A DNA stretch of 64,000 nt from an uncultured Prevotellamassilia sp. (GCA_934255485.1 CAKQOG010000010.1:14704-78703); one strand, 5' to 3'; counted from the stretch's first letter, positions 45,681 to 55,244 are shown. The notes: generated by a model from the sequence alone, not told the origin. Numbers and translations: made by a program.

Positions 45681-46019
45681 TGGGTTATATATTATAATAT
45701 TTATTTTTTCAGAATGTAACAAAAGTGTGTCATGTGCATATACCAACTCTTGATACTCATGCTTTCATTAGCCATACTCATTTGTATCTAAACTATCAGA
45801 TTAAGCATTATATTGACATATCTGCAATTTGTGCAATTAAATGAAATGCAAAGTTAAGCAAAAACAAACAATCTATTTTTTTGGTAATTCCTATTTTTAC
45901 ACATAAATATAAGTTTGCACAAATATAAAATCCATCCACAATGCAAATGCAAAGTGGATGGATTTTAGGAATATCAATAAGTACGAATGCTTATCAATAA
46001 TCAACCTATCAAGGTTGAT
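45681..46019. promoter_or_regulatory. Intergenic region between degQ-like and permease genes
   Basis: This 339-nt AT-rich gap holds a hairpin at the degQ-like stop (9-bp stem, 45999-46007 with 46012-46020), a second terminator (45926-45967), and a minus-strand TATATTTG (45920-45927) directly after it that may be a promoter for the permease gene, about 240 nt from its start. Nothing else is seen. Confidence 0.5.
45926..45967 (-). terminator. Terminator after the DegQ-like gene
   Basis: The 14-bp stem TAAAATCCATCCAC with its complement (45926-45939 and 45954-45967) is followed by ATTTG on the minus strand; the stem itself ends in TTTTA. It lies 53 nt after the stop codon at 46020. Confidence 0.75.
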
Positions 46020-47489
46020 TTATTTTGTTTTCTTATTTGATTTTGCGCTATTCTTTGTAGCTTTTGGATCAGACAATTCCACAGCAAATGATTTATTGAT
46101 ACCTGTCTGTGTTTTAGCACGTATCCAAAGTACACGATCTGTACTCAAGTTGGCAACTTTAACAGCTTCGTCGAAGTCGGCATTAGTACGCATTTCGCGA
46201 TCGTTTACCTTCATGATAATAAGTCCTTTCGTTATGCCAGCGTCTTTAAGCTTTCCATCACGAATAGCAGAAACCATCAAGCCATAAGGTAGGTTGAGTT
46301 CATCTTTTTCGCTACTTGTTAATGGACGTAGAGCAGCCCCCATAGAGTCTGTATCAAGCGTTTGAACTGCTGTAGTTGTACCTTGTATGTTGCGAAGAGT
46401 TAGTTCGGTAGTATGTTGTTTTTTATCACGTAGGTATGTTACCTTAACCTTATCTCCAGGACGATGATTTGTCAAGAGCTCTTGTAATTCGCCAATTTTC
46501 TCTATTTTCTTACCATCGATTGCCGTAATAACATCACCTTCTTTCATACCACCCTCTGAGGCTGCACCATCAGCACTTACCTCCGCCACATAGATACCAT
46601 TTACGGTGCCAAGATCTACATCTTTACCCTTCTCCTTTTGTTGGTCAATGTAATTAGATACATCTGTACCTGCAATACCGAGCAAGGCACGTTGTACGGT
46701 TCCATACTTACGAAGATCTGCTACAACCTTATTCATAATAGCAGTTGGGATAGCAAAGCCGTAACCTGAGAAAGAACCTGTTTGCGAATACAACATGGCA
46801 TTTATGCCAACCAACTCACCTTTTGCATTAACCAATGCGCCACCAGAGTTACCTGGATTGATAGCTGCATCTGTTTGAATAAAGCTATCAATACTACCTG
46901 GAGTGGCATTTAGTGTACGAGCTTTAGCACTCACAATACCAGCTGTAACTGTTGAAGTTAAACTAAACGGATTACCTATGGCAAGCACCCATTCTCCAAG
47001 TTTAAGGTCATTAGAATTACCTACCTTTATAGGCTGCAATCCTTTTGCTTCAATTTTTATCAAGGCCAAGTCTGTAGACTTATCCGTACCTATAATACGT
47101 GCTTTAAATTCGCGGTTATCATTGAGTTTAACCGTCATTTCATCAGCATTTTCTACAACATGGTTGTTGGTGACGATATAACCATCTTCTGTTAAGATAA
47201 CCCCCGAACCAGCACCAGTTTGCTTGGGAGTTTGTATTTGTCGTTGTTGTCTGCCACCATTTCCACGGCCAAAGAAGTCGCCAAAAAAGTCTTCAAAAGG
47301 ATCGCTATATTGAATGGTTTGCGTTTTGCCATTTGTTGTTACTTTAATATAAACAACTGAATTAACCGCATTTTCAGCTGCAGTGGTCAAATCTATTGGG
47401 TTTGAAGGTACTGCAGCAGATGCCATTGCAGGAGTTTGCAATCCTAATGTTAAAGCCAAAGCCCATAAAGGCAAATATTTACGTATCAT
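46020..47489 (-). CDS. Do/DegQ-family periplasmic serine protease
   Basis: This 489-residue HtrA protease has a signal peptide (MIRKYLPLWALALTLGL...). The triad is His in VTNNHVV, Asp in STDLALIKI and Ser in NPGNSGGAL, followed by two PDZ domains. It degrades or refolds misfolded envelope proteins. The ATG at 47489 was chosen because a TACTTTTG box (47523-47530) overlaps the longer start. A Lys/Asn-rich tail (DPKATKNSAKSNKKTK) ends the protein. Confidence 0.95.
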   Translation of the reverse strand: MIRKYLPLWALALTLGLQTPAMASAAVPSNPIDLTTAAENAVNSVVYIKVTTNGKTQTIQYSDPFEDFFGDFFGRGNGGRQQRQIQTPKQTGAGSGVILTEDGYIVTNNHVVENADEMTVKLNDNREFKARIIGTDKSTDLALIKIEAKGLQPIKVGNSNDLKLGEWVLAIGNPFSLTSTVTAGIVSAKARTLNATPGSIDSFIQTDAAINPGNSGGALVNAKGELVGINAMLYSQTGSFSGYGFAIPTAIMNKVVADLRKYGTVQRALLGIAGTDVSNYIDQQKEKGKDVDLGTVNGIYVAEVSADGAASEGGMKEGDVITAIDGKKIEKIGELQELLTNHRPGDKVKVTYLRDKKQHTTELTLRNIQGTTTAVQTLDTDSMGAALRPLTSSEKDELNLPYGLMVSAIRDGKLKDAGITKGLIIMKVNDREMRTNADFDEAVKVANLSTDRVLWIRAKTQTGINKSFAVELSDPKATKNSAKSNKKTK

Positions 47490-47522
47490 AATATTGTTGA
47501 TTATATTTTGTTTTTCTGAAAG

Positions 47523-47530
47523 CAAAAGTA
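47523..47530 (-). promoter_or_regulatory. -7 box for the DegQ-like gene
   Basis: The minus strand reads TACTTTTG, 33 nt upstream of the ATG at 47489. A clear -33 element is not seen. Confidence 0.5.
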
Positions 47531-47649
47531 GTATTTATGTACCAAGTCTTTACTAACTCCGTATTTCAATGTTTATGTTTTTAACTCTTTTAACTCGTAT
47601 ACTACGTTATATCTTACAATTTATCAAGTATGGATACGCAAGTCTCCCT

Positions 47650-48810
47650 TTATTTGCCCCAAAAAGATCTTAAAACGTTAAGAGTTGAAGTGTCTTTGCT
47701 AAAGATTGAATATCTGCCTTTAGTTTCGTTTGGATATTCTGCCGTAAAATCATAAGGATTTTGCCACATATCCTTAGTTTGCATCACATTTCCACCCCAA
47801 CCATTAAATACAACACCCTTAAACTGAGCATAATCTCCTTGAGTTGCATCTGCAAATAAATTGAGTAAATAAGAGAAGTAGGCATCACGGCTATCTGTGT
47901 TCGTGTTTGGACGAGTAAACATGGCCGTACGAGGATAGGCGCAATCACATAGCGCAAAAGGCTTATCCAACCCTTGGGCTATTCGCATATAGGTTTGTAT
48001 TTTGTCAGATGCCTTAAGGTATATTTTACCGAGTGCATTATACAAGTCGCCTGGCATCACCCATCTCATTCTGTAAGGATTAAACGCTACCAACACAAGA
48101 TCAAAATAGTTATAACTCATCACATTCTGAAACATTTGTTCATCGCTATTGCTTGTCACATCCAGAGGGGCATAAGCTATGGCTATAGGTTGTTTAAGTC
48201 CACTATCTTTAAGCAATTTTGCTTGCTTTGCGCACCAATCTACGTACAATTGCAGTGAATCTTTAGTTTGGGTATAAGGAGCATCGCATATTTGCCATGC
48301 CACAATAGTTGTATCCGATTGATAAATAACCTTTGAATAGCAATTTTTTCGCTCAGACATTTTTTTTATAAACGAGCTAATTGCAGCTGTATCAGAAGCA
48401 TCTGTCCACTGTTGCGAAATGCTTACAATTGCTTTCATCTGTCGCTTATGGAGTTCGTTTAAGACAAAATCTAAGCCTTTGAACAGATGTTCATCACTAC
48501 ACATCAAAGTTAGATGTCCTGCAGTCAGATGCAAACTATCTGTAGGAGTAGGTACAAACTTTGCACCCGCCAAAACATTGATTGTATTAACCCCTAATGC
48601 TTTCAGCGTGTCAAGTTCGGTCGTGAATCTTTTCTTATTTTCTGCTTTTTTTTCGTTACTTCCTATCAAAGGAGCATACCACATTTGCATTCCTCTAATC
48701 ACATGGTTTTGAGGGGTGAACGCATCTGTTTCAGATATACAATTGTTGCACAATGACTTTATATTGGCACATAACATGCACAACAAAGATAAAATGATAA
48801 TTCTTCTCAT
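47650..48810 (-). CDS. GH5_7-like exported protein lacking both catalytic glutamates
   Basis: This 386-residue protein has a signal peptide (about 1-21). Its body follows bacterial GH5 subfamily 7 mannanases: a MQMWYAPLIGS start, LDTLKALGVNTINVLAG, TTIVAWQICDAPY (about 167-179), KPFALCDCAYPR (283-294) and GVVFNGWGGNV (about 332-342). In active enzymes the second motif reads WELANEPR and the third LEEFGYPR. Here the acid/base Glu is Ala177 and the nucleophile Glu is Asp289. Catalysis by the normal mechanism is therefore unlikely; it may bind mannan or other glycan. It lies between the DegQ-like gene and smpB on the same strand. Confidence 0.8.
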   Translation of the reverse strand: MRRIIILSLLCMLCANIKSLCNNCISETDAFTPQNHVIRGMQMWYAPLIGSNEKKAENKKRFTTELDTLKALGVNTINVLAGAKFVPTPTDSLHLTAGHLTLMCSDEHLFKGLDFVLNELHKRQMKAIVSISQQWTDASDTAAISSFIKKMSERKNCYSKVIYQSDTTIVAWQICDAPYTQTKDSLQLYVDWCAKQAKLLKDSGLKQPIAIAYAPLDVTSNSDEQMFQNVMSYNYFDLVLVAFNPYRMRWVMPGDLYNALGKIYLKASDKIQTYMRIAQGLDKPFALCDCAYPRTAMFTRPNTNTDSRDAYFSYLLNLFADATQGDYAQFKGVVFNGWGGNVMQTKDMWQNPYDFTAEYPNETKGRYSIFSKDTSTLNVLRSFWGK

Positions 48811-48833
48811 CGTTTATATTTTCTCTATAAAAA

Positions 48834-48873
48834 TAGGTAATCACACATCATAATTACTGATGCTGATTACCTA
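48834..48873 (-). terminator. Terminator after smpB
   Basis: The inverted repeat TAGGTAATCA/TGATTACCTA (48834-48843 with 48864-48873) with an inner CATCA/TGATG stem is followed by TTTTTAT on the minus strand, 8 nt after the smpB stop. Confidence 0.85.
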
Positions 48874-48880
48874 CCCTATT

Positions 48881-49363
48881 TTAGTATTTACCTCTCACTT
48901 TCATCGCACGATCCATCTCACGACGATCCTGCTTTTCTTTCAGTGTATTACGTTTGTCATATTCTTTCTTGCCTCGGCATAACCCGATAACAACCTTTGC
49001 CAATCCATTTTCGTTAATAAACATACGCAAGGGGACTATGGTGAAACCAGGAGACTTTGTATCCTCTTGCAATGAACGTATTTCTTTACGATTCAGCAAT
49101 AATTTACGGTCACGACGGGTGGAATGATTATTATAAGAGCCAAATTCATATTCTGCAATATAGGCATTTTTCATCCACATTTCTCCGTTATTGATATAGC
49201 AGAAAGTATCTACAAGGCTTGCCTTACCTGCTCTAATACTTTTTATTTCTGTACCAGTAAGCACGATGCCAGCCGTAATTTTATCAATAACCAAGTAGTC
49301 GTGCTCGGCCCGCTTGTTCTTGATGTTTATACGCGATGTTGGCAATATTTTACTTTTTCCCAT
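48881..49363 (-). CDS. smpB: SsrA-binding protein SmpB
   Basis: SmpB binds tmRNA and brings it to stalled ribosomes for trans-translation. The 160-residue protein has the typical N-terminus with NKRAEHDY, the conserved GTEIKSIRAGKASLVD and the RNA-binding tail KRNTLKEKQDRREMDRAMK. Length is normal. It closes a long minus-strand gene run and is followed by a strong terminator. The tmRNA gene itself is not in this window. Confidence 0.97.
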   Translation of the reverse strand: MGKSKILPTSRINIKNKRAEHDYLVIDKITAGIVLTGTEIKSIRAGKASLVDTFCYINNGEMWMKNAYIAEYEFGSYNNHSTRRDRKLLLNRKEIRSLQEDTKSPGFTIVPLRMFINENGLAKVVIGLCRGKKEYDKRNTLKEKQDRREMDRAMKVRGKY

Positions 49364-49392
49364 AGGTTTATTTGCTATTTGTCTTTATCGTG

Positions 49393-49400
49393 CAAAATTA
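49393..49400 (-). promoter_or_regulatory. -7 box for smpB
   Basis: The minus strand reads TAATTTTG (TAnnTTTG), 29 nt before the smpB ATG and directly after the stop codon of the upstream gene. A separate smpB promoter is plausible. Confidence 0.5.
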
Positions 49401-49907
49401 CTATTCTTTTTCTATAACGACAAAATCTGCAATATTTTCATCTACATAATGTGCAACCATTGATGTAAAGTCCTCTTCTTCTTCAACAAACTCATCATCC
49501 AAATCATCAAAGGCAGGATATTGCTCAAAAAGAGCCATAAATTCCTCATCTGTGCGCTCTTTGGTTAAGTCTTGCTTGTTCTCGTCATATACTTTTTTTG
49601 CCTTATAAATCATTTTTGACAAGTCATGCAATCCCCACAAACGCATAGCCTTTGCAAAAGGATTGTCGAAAAAGAATGGTCCATAACCATTGTATATAAG
49701 TTGAACAAAACCTCCATCCATCAATTCGTCACGCAGTATCATGTAGCCCCACAATGTTATTTGCTGCGGACTAAGTATCTGCATGGCTTCGGCTGTAAGT
49801 TGTTGCCCCACCTTATCCTTCATTGCTCCAATAATTGCATCAAGAAAGGCATCCATACCCTCTTGTGCTGCTTGTTGCAATGTTGTGTCGCTAATATTTA
49901 TTTTCAT
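49401..49907 (-). CDS. DUF4375-like protein
   Basis: This soluble 168-residue acidic protein is helical. Segments such as GYMILRDELMDGGFVQLIYN and YGPFFFDNPFAKAMRLWG fit DUF4375 (DMP19-like), a family with no well-established bacterial function. The C-terminus is Glu/Asp-rich (DDLDDEFVEEEEDF). It lies 25 nt after the dbpA-type helicase gene and is probably co-transcribed with it. Confidence 0.75.
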   Translation of the reverse strand: MKINISDTTLQQAAQEGMDAFLDAIIGAMKDKVGQQLTAEAMQILSPQQITLWGYMILRDELMDGGFVQLIYNGYGPFFFDNPFAKAMRLWGLHDLSKMIYKAKKVYDENKQDLTKERTDEEFMALFEQYPAFDDLDDEFVEEEEDFTSMVAHYVDENIADFVVIEKE

Positions 49908-49932
49908 TTTTATCTATTATCTTATTGATTTC

Positions 49933-51267
49933 TTATTTCCGCATCTCTTCAATCAAGGTCTTCATACCTTTGATTTTCTCGCCAGCAACAAGTTTCAATA
50001 CATCCTTGATACGTGTACGCAAAACAGCCACATAAGCATGATGTGTGCCCACATCAATACGTCCTATATCAGACGATTTCAGTCCACCTTTCTTACACAA
50101 AAATCCCAACACATCCCCCTTGCTGAGTTTGTCACGCTTACCGCGTCCTATATAGAGCGTAGTATAAAGAGGTTGCGTAGGTTGCAGTTTGGCTGTAGTG
50201 TCCAACACCTTCAGCTCTGCGTTTTCTGCATATTCTGGCAACTGTTCAGTCGGTCCAATTATCATATATATAGCACCTTCTGCATCCCAACGTGCCGTGC
50301 GTCCGTTGCGATGAACAAACTCCTCTTTTTTCAGAGGTAAATGATAATGAATAACTACACGAACTTCAGGTATATCTAATCCACGGGCAGCAAGATCGGT
50401 GCTAACAAGGATATTTGCGGCACCGCTTCTAAACTTATACAGAGCTCTTTCACGAACATCTTGTTCCATTCCACCATGATATATCACCGCAGGAAAATGC
50501 TCTGCCAACAACCATTTACCTACACGTTCAACGCTCTCTCTGTAGGCTACAAATACTATAGCTGGCTGCCCCTTAACATGTGTCAGTATTTGTCCTAAGG
50601 TTTGCAATTTATCTTTTTCGGGCGAAAGAACTTTCCATAATTCGACACGTTGCTCTATATGTTTTGTCTCTGATAAAAAGTCAAGTTTACGGAACGATTC
50701 TACCACCTTTCCCATAAACTGTGGAATAGCTTCTGCATCAGTAGCCGACATCAACCAGCATTTGCCAATATGCTTAAAGTGTTTCAAAGTTTGCTCCATT
50801 TCGTTTTGGAAGCCCAATTCAAGACACTTGTCAAACTCGTCAATAACTAAAAGTTTTACGCCAAATGCGTTCAAATTTTCTTTTGTCAAATGGTCATTCA
50901 ATCGTCCAGGAGTAGCAAACACTACTTGCGGATGCACTTCCTTGATTTTACGGTGTTCCTCCATCGTTGGGCGTCCGCCATAAAGAGATAACGAACGTAT
51001 GCCCGACTTCATGCTTTTCAGCACCTCTTCGCTTTGACATGCCAATTCGCGCGTAGGTACAATCACCACCGCTTGCAAGCCATCAATAGCAACATTAACA
51101 CTATTCACTAAGGGGAAAAGATAGGCTATCGTTTTGCCAGAACCTGTTGGTGACAAAAGCACCACACCACCCTTGCTACTTGCTGCATTAGCCATTTGCT
51201 GTTGCATAGGTGTAAAATCTTCAAAGCCTAAAGTTGTTAAAAGGGTCTGTTTGTCCATATTTTCCAT
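49933..51267 (-). CDS. DEAD-box RNA helicase with DbpA-type C-terminal domain
   Basis: This 444-residue helicase has motif I SPTGSGKT, motif Ia PTRELA, motif II as DEFD (instead of DEAD), motif III SAT, and motif VI HRNGRTAR. The C-terminal region (about 370-444) has a DbpA RNA-binding-type fold (YIGRGKRDKLSKGDVLGFLC), suggesting a role on 23S rRNA and 50S assembly. Motif Q is GFEDFTPMQ. The DEFD change is notable but keeps the catalytic acids. An alternative start at codon 4 is possible. Confidence 0.9.
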   Translation of the reverse strand: MENMDKQTLLTTLGFEDFTPMQQQMANAASSKGGVVLLSPTGSGKTIAYLFPLVNSVNVAIDGLQAVVIVPTRELACQSEEVLKSMKSGIRSLSLYGGRPTMEEHRKIKEVHPQVVFATPGRLNDHLTKENLNAFGVKLLVIDEFDKCLELGFQNEMEQTLKHFKHIGKCWLMSATDAEAIPQFMGKVVESFRKLDFLSETKHIEQRVELWKVLSPEKDKLQTLGQILTHVKGQPAIVFVAYRESVERVGKWLLAEHFPAVIYHGGMEQDVRERALYKFRSGAANILVSTDLAARGLDIPEVRVVIHYHLPLKKEEFVHRNGRTARWDAEGAIYMIIGPTEQLPEYAENAELKVLDTTAKLQPTQPLYTTLYIGRGKRDKLSKGDVLGFLCKKGGLKSSDIGRIDVGTHHAYVAVLRTRIKDVLKLVAGEKIKGMKTLIEEMRK

Positions 51268-51310
51268 AAAAGATGCTTTCTAAGTAAGTGTGTTGGTAAA
51301 ATTTAAGTTA

Positions 51311-52069
51311 TCACCATTCATTGTGGTGCCACATATCCCAAGCAGCCTCGGCTTGTAAATGCAGCATTTCAAGTCCGTTCTTTACCTTTGCGCCACGTTC
51401 TGCGCCACGTTTCATAAATAGTGTTTCGAGCGGATTGTATACCAAATCATACAACAAATGGTCTGTTCCAATCCACTGATAAGGTATGTTTGGACAATTG
51501 TCTACCTTGGGATACATACCCACAGGAGAGCAATTCACTATTACCTTGTAAAGGTTCATTACCTCCTTGGTTAAATCGGCATAAGTTAGTCGTCCACTTG
51601 CAGCATTTCTACTTACATACATAGGTTCTATACCCAACTGTTTCAAGCCATGCACCACTGCTTTCGATGCGCCACCTGTGCCCAACACCAAAGCTCTTTT
51701 ATGCACCTCTGGGTTAAGCAATGGCTTTATAGAATTAGTAAATCCTATCACGTCTGAGTTGCAGCCATACAATAGTGGTTCTCCCTCTGCAGTTTGTTTC
51801 ACACATACCACATTCACAGCTCCAATAGCGTCGGCTTCGGGCGAAAGTCCCTTTAAATAAGGCATTACCTCTTGCTTGTAAGGTATGGTAACATTAAATC
51901 CCTTCAGTGTTGGTTGCTTTAGCAAGTATTGCATGGCCTCTTCAACCGATGGGTATTCAAAGTTTCTGTATGCTGCATCTATATGTTCTTGCTTAAACTT
52001 TTCAGCAAAATATTTTGCCGAAAAACTATGTCCAAGCGGATATCCTAACAAACCATATAATTCCACCAT
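51311..52069 (-). CDS. aroE: Shikimate dehydrogenase
   Basis: AroE reduces 3-dehydroshikimate with NADPH in aromatic amino-acid synthesis. The 252-residue protein has the substrate motif GYPLGHSFSAKYF, catalytic Lys in NVTIPYKQ, NADP motif GTGGASKAV and NCSPVGMYP. The start at 52069 (MVELYGLLGYP) fits the family length; a start at 52114 would add 15 residues. No other shikimate genes are in the window. Confidence 0.95.
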   Translation of the reverse strand: MVELYGLLGYPLGHSFSAKYFAEKFKQEHIDAAYRNFEYPSVEEAMQYLLKQPTLKGFNVTIPYKQEVMPYLKGLSPEADAIGAVNVVCVKQTAEGEPLLYGCNSDVIGFTNSIKPLLNPEVHKRALVLGTGGASKAVVHGLKQLGIEPMYVSRNAASGRLTYADLTKEVMNLYKVIVNCSPVGMYPKVDNCPNIPYQWIGTDHLLYDLVYNPLETLFMKRGAERGAKVKNGLEMLHLQAEAAWDMWHHNEW

Positions 52070-52123
52070 CGTATGTATTTTTCTGTTATATTTAACCCAA
52101 TTTATGCAATACAAAAAAAGTAG

Positions 52124-54007
52124 TTACTCCTCCGAGAAGTCCTTCATCACCTGACGATAGGATGCATAAAGGCGTGTGCGCGAAACAAAGCCAACAAACG
52201 TACCATCTGGTTTCAACACGGGCAATGTGCCTGCATCGCAATGTGCAAACTTGTTCATCACTGTTTGCATATTATCGTTTGTTCTGAGTATCATTTCGGG
52301 TTGTCGCATCAATTGCGAAGCCTTATACATTCGATAGAGTTCGCTACGGAAGATTATCTTGCGTATTTTGTTCACATTTATTACCCCCAGCATACCACCT
52401 TTCATATCAACCACAGCAAAGTGCAAAGACTTGCTTGTTGAAACAGTCTGTACTATCTGTCCTAAATACATATCGGGATGGAGCAATGGGCGCTCCTTGT
52501 CTATGATAGAATCAAGCGTCATGAGTGTAAGCACAGAGCGATCTTTGTGGTGCGTAAGCAGTTCGCCTTTACGGGCCAAACGCATGGCATAGATGCTATG
52601 TTTTTCAAAAGCATTGATTGTGAGATACGAGGCTACAGACACTATCATAAGTGGGATGAAGAGCTGATATCCACCCGTTAGTTCGGCTATCAAAAATACG
52701 CCTGTTAATGGGGCATGAAACACGCCACTCATCACACCTGCCATGCCCAGCAAGGCATAGTTTGTTTCTGGCACAGACATATTCCAAGGTCCGTATTCAT
52801 TCCATAAACGTGAAAAAACAAAGCCACCTATGCAGCCTAAAAACAAACTCGGAGCAAACGTACCACCGCATCCTCCACCACCATTGGTCGCTGTGGTGGC
52901 AAACACCTTTAGCAAAATGATTAATCCTAAGTAAACAAGTAGCAAGTTTTGATGTCCGTAAAACAACGAATTGTTGAGTACCATATTGGCTTCATTGCTC
53001 GAACTGCCGTTAAGCAACATCGATATGGTGTTATAACCTTCGCCATAAAGCGGTGGAAAGAAATAAATCAACAAAGCAAGTACCACACCACCCAATGCCA
53101 ACTTAGCATACATATTGTTCAAGCGGCCAAACACTTGTTCAAAAGAGTTCATTACGCGCGTAAAATAGAGCGAAATAAAACCGCAACACACACCCAATAG
53201 AACGGATGTTGGCACACGGTCTACAGCAAATGGGTCATTCAGTACAAAGTTGAACATTGGGTTCATTCCTGTCCATACATACGTAATGCAAGTAGCCGTT
53301 AAACAACTCACCAACAAGGGTAGCAACGAAGCCATTGTGAGGTCTACCATTAGCACCTCGAGCGTAAACATCAAGCCTGCTATAGGTGCCTTAAAGATGC
53401 CCGCAACGGCTCCCGAAGCGCCACAACCAATAAGTAGCATCATAGTTTTATGGTCAAGGTTGAACAAGCGTCCCAGCGAACTACCTATGGCCGAACCCGT
53501 TAGCACGATTGGAGATTCTGCCCCCACCGAACCACCAAACCCAATAGTCAATGCAGATGCCACCACACTCGACCAACAGTTGTGCCCTCGTATGTTGCCT
53601 TGTCTGCGCGACAAGGCATAAAGTATCTTTGTCACACCATGCCCGATATCGTCGCGCACAACATACCTAATAAAAAGAGCTGTGAGATAGATGCCTACTA
53701 TTGGATAAACCAAGAAAAGCCAATTGGCACGCGTTGCATCAAATTGCGAGGTGAGCATGTGTTCTATCTCATGTATTAGCAGCTTGAGCACTTGTGCTGC
53801 CACAGCTGAACCTACACCTACCAAGAAAGCCAATATCAAAATAAATTGTTTCTCGCTTAAGTGCTTGGCAATCCACACAGACAATTTGCGCAAGGTTTTA
53901 TTATTGCCTTGCACCTTGTTATATGCTCTTGGTGCATGCGAGTTCTCTTGAATATCTGTTACAACATCCACTTTATTATTTAATGGATATGATTGGTCTG
54001 CTAACAT
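52124..54007 (-). CDS. ClC-family chloride channel/antiporter with CBS domains
   Basis: This 627-residue membrane protein has the ClC fold (about 70-450), with a gating-Glu motif as GGSVGAESPIV and the selectivity segment GGCGGTFAPSLFLG. Two CBS domains follow (about 480-615), which often bind adenine nucleotides. Transport of Cl- or another anion is expected; whether it is a channel or a H+ antiporter cannot be told. It lies within a minus-strand group between YrdC and aroE. Confidence 0.92.
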   Translation of the reverse strand: MLADQSYPLNNKVDVVTDIQENSHAPRAYNKVQGNNKTLRKLSVWIAKHLSEKQFILILAFLVGVGSAVAAQVLKLLIHEIEHMLTSQFDATRANWLFLVYPIVGIYLTALFIRYVVRDDIGHGVTKILYALSRRQGNIRGHNCWSSVVASALTIGFGGSVGAESPIVLTGSAIGSSLGRLFNLDHKTMMLLIGCGASGAVAGIFKAPIAGLMFTLEVLMVDLTMASLLPLLVSCLTATCITYVWTGMNPMFNFVLNDPFAVDRVPTSVLLGVCCGFISLYFTRVMNSFEQVFGRLNNMYAKLALGGVVLALLIYFFPPLYGEGYNTISMLLNGSSSNEANMVLNNSLFYGHQNLLLVYLGLIILLKVFATTATNGGGGCGGTFAPSLFLGCIGGFVFSRLWNEYGPWNMSVPETNYALLGMAGVMSGVFHAPLTGVFLIAELTGGYQLFIPLMIVSVASYLTINAFEKHSIYAMRLARKGELLTHHKDRSVLTLMTLDSIIDKERPLLHPDMYLGQIVQTVSTSKSLHFAVVDMKGGMLGVINVNKIRKIIFRSELYRMYKASQLMRQPEMILRTNDNMQTVMNKFAHCDAGTLPVLKPDGTFVGFVSRTRLYASYRQVMKDFSEE

Positions 54008-54049
54008 CTTTGTATTTTAAATATATATATACAAGTAGGCATTGCTTAC

Positions 54050-54652
54050 TTATCTTATAACTTTCACTTCGCCCCCTACTCCTAACTTAATAATGTTTGA
54101 TGCTGGGGGATTGTGTGTTTCATTGCGTCGCGAAGTGCAAACATAGTCTACCGCTTTTAGTATCTCGGGCGAGATGTCTGCAAAGCATTTTGGCGAAGGC
54201 TCACCGCTAATGTTAGCCGAGGTTGAAACGATGGCTCTGCGCATGCGCATACACAAATTGCGGCTAAACTCCTCTTTAGTAATGCGAATGCCTGCACTAC
54301 CATCTTCTGCCAAAAGGTTGGGGGCAAGGTTGCGAGCACCATCGTATATAATCGTCAATGGACGCTCTGCCACATCAATCAGTTGCCATGCCACCTCTGG
54401 CACCTCGCGCACATAAAAGTCAATTTTAGCTTCAGAGTCTACAAGCGTAATAAGAGCCTTAGCATCGTTGCGTCGCTTTATTTCGTAAATGCGTTTAACA
54501 GCCTCCTCGTTGGTTGCATCACAGCCCAACCCCCAGATTGTATCTGTAGGATAAAGTATTACGCCCCCTCTGTTCATCACCTCTATAGCCTTGCTTATAT
54601 CCTCACGATATTCGCGCAAATTCCCTTCGGTTTTATTATATTCTTTAGCCAT
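54050..54652 (-). CDS. Sua5/YciO/YrdC-type threonylcarbamoyl-AMP synthase
   Basis: This 200-residue protein has the YrdC motif GVILYPTDTIWGLGCDA and KRRNDAKALITLV, which bind ATP and threonine/bicarbonate. It should make threonylcarbamoyl-AMP for the t6A modification of ANN-decoding tRNAs. It lacks the C-terminal Sua5 domain and so is the short TsaC form, or possibly a YciO paralogue. It lies 31 nt after the BatD-like gene. Confidence 0.9.
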   Translation of the reverse strand: MAKEYNKTEGNLREYREDISKAIEVMNRGGVILYPTDTIWGLGCDATNEEAVKRIYEIKRRNDAKALITLVDSEAKIDFYVREVPEVAWQLIDVAERPLTIIYDGARNLAPNLLAEDGSAGIRITKEEFSRNLCMRMRRAIVSTSANISGEPSPKCFADISPEILKAVDYVCTSRRNETHNPPASNIIKLGVGGEVKVIR

Positions 54653-54683
54653 GATTTTGTTTCATTTATTTATTATCAGTTTG

Positions 54684-55217
54684 TTACAGCACGCCCGTAC
54701 CGCTTCGCATCATCTCTTGCGTAGAGCGCAAAGGCTTGCTTGTCACCTCAAAGGTGTAGGGTTCTGACGTGCCTTGCACCTTTTCTTCGCGATACTGCGG
54801 AGTTGCTCCCATCATTTGGTCAAAAAAGTCGGGCATGCTCACTACTTGCTGCAATGTGGCTTTAAACTTTTGTGTGGGTATAGTAAAACGTCCCGTTTTA
54901 GTCGGAGCCACCACATATTGATTCCACACCAATGTATAGTAAATGTGCTGCCCCTCGCGTGTGCGACTTGCCGTTGCATCACGGTTGATGTTGAGCATAC
55001 GCACATTGCAGTTTCCACCCTTTATGCTAAAATCCGTGGTGCATTCAGCCTTTGCTATAGGAGCCGAAGCATAGAGCACAACCGACACCAACATACTATC
55101 GCCAGCATAGAGTGTGTTACGATCGGGCACGATACGAACAAAGAAAGTGCCTTTGGCACATACTGATAGTGGAAGAAACAAGAAGACAAACAGAATTGAA
55201 AATAGATGTGCTTTCAT
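54684..55217 (-). CDS. BatD-like exported single-domain protein
   Basis: This 177-residue protein has a signal peptide (cleavage near SVCAKG) followed by a beta-sandwich like the first domain of BatD: FFVRIVPDRNTLYAGDSMLV, IYYTLVWNQYVVAPTKTGRF and TIPTQKFKATL. Full BatD proteins are about 600 residues and membrane-anchored; this one lacks the later domains and the anchor. No batA, batB or batC is in the window. It lies between nadE and yrdC. Confidence 0.7.
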   Translation of the reverse strand: MKAHLFSILFVFLFLPLSVCAKGTFFVRIVPDRNTLYAGDSMLVSVVLYASAPIAKAECTTDFSIKGGNCNVRMLNINRDATASRTREGQHIYYTLVWNQYVVAPTKTGRFTIPTQKFKATLQQVVSMPDFFDQMMGATPQYREEKVQGTSEPYTFEVTSKPLRSTQEMMRSGTGVL

Positions 55218-55244
55218 TATTTATTCATTCTCTTGTTATAGGTG

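Noticed and set aside
49933..51267. DEFD in place of DEAD as a sign of a broken helicase
   Set aside because: Both catalytic acidic residues remain and the other motifs are normal.
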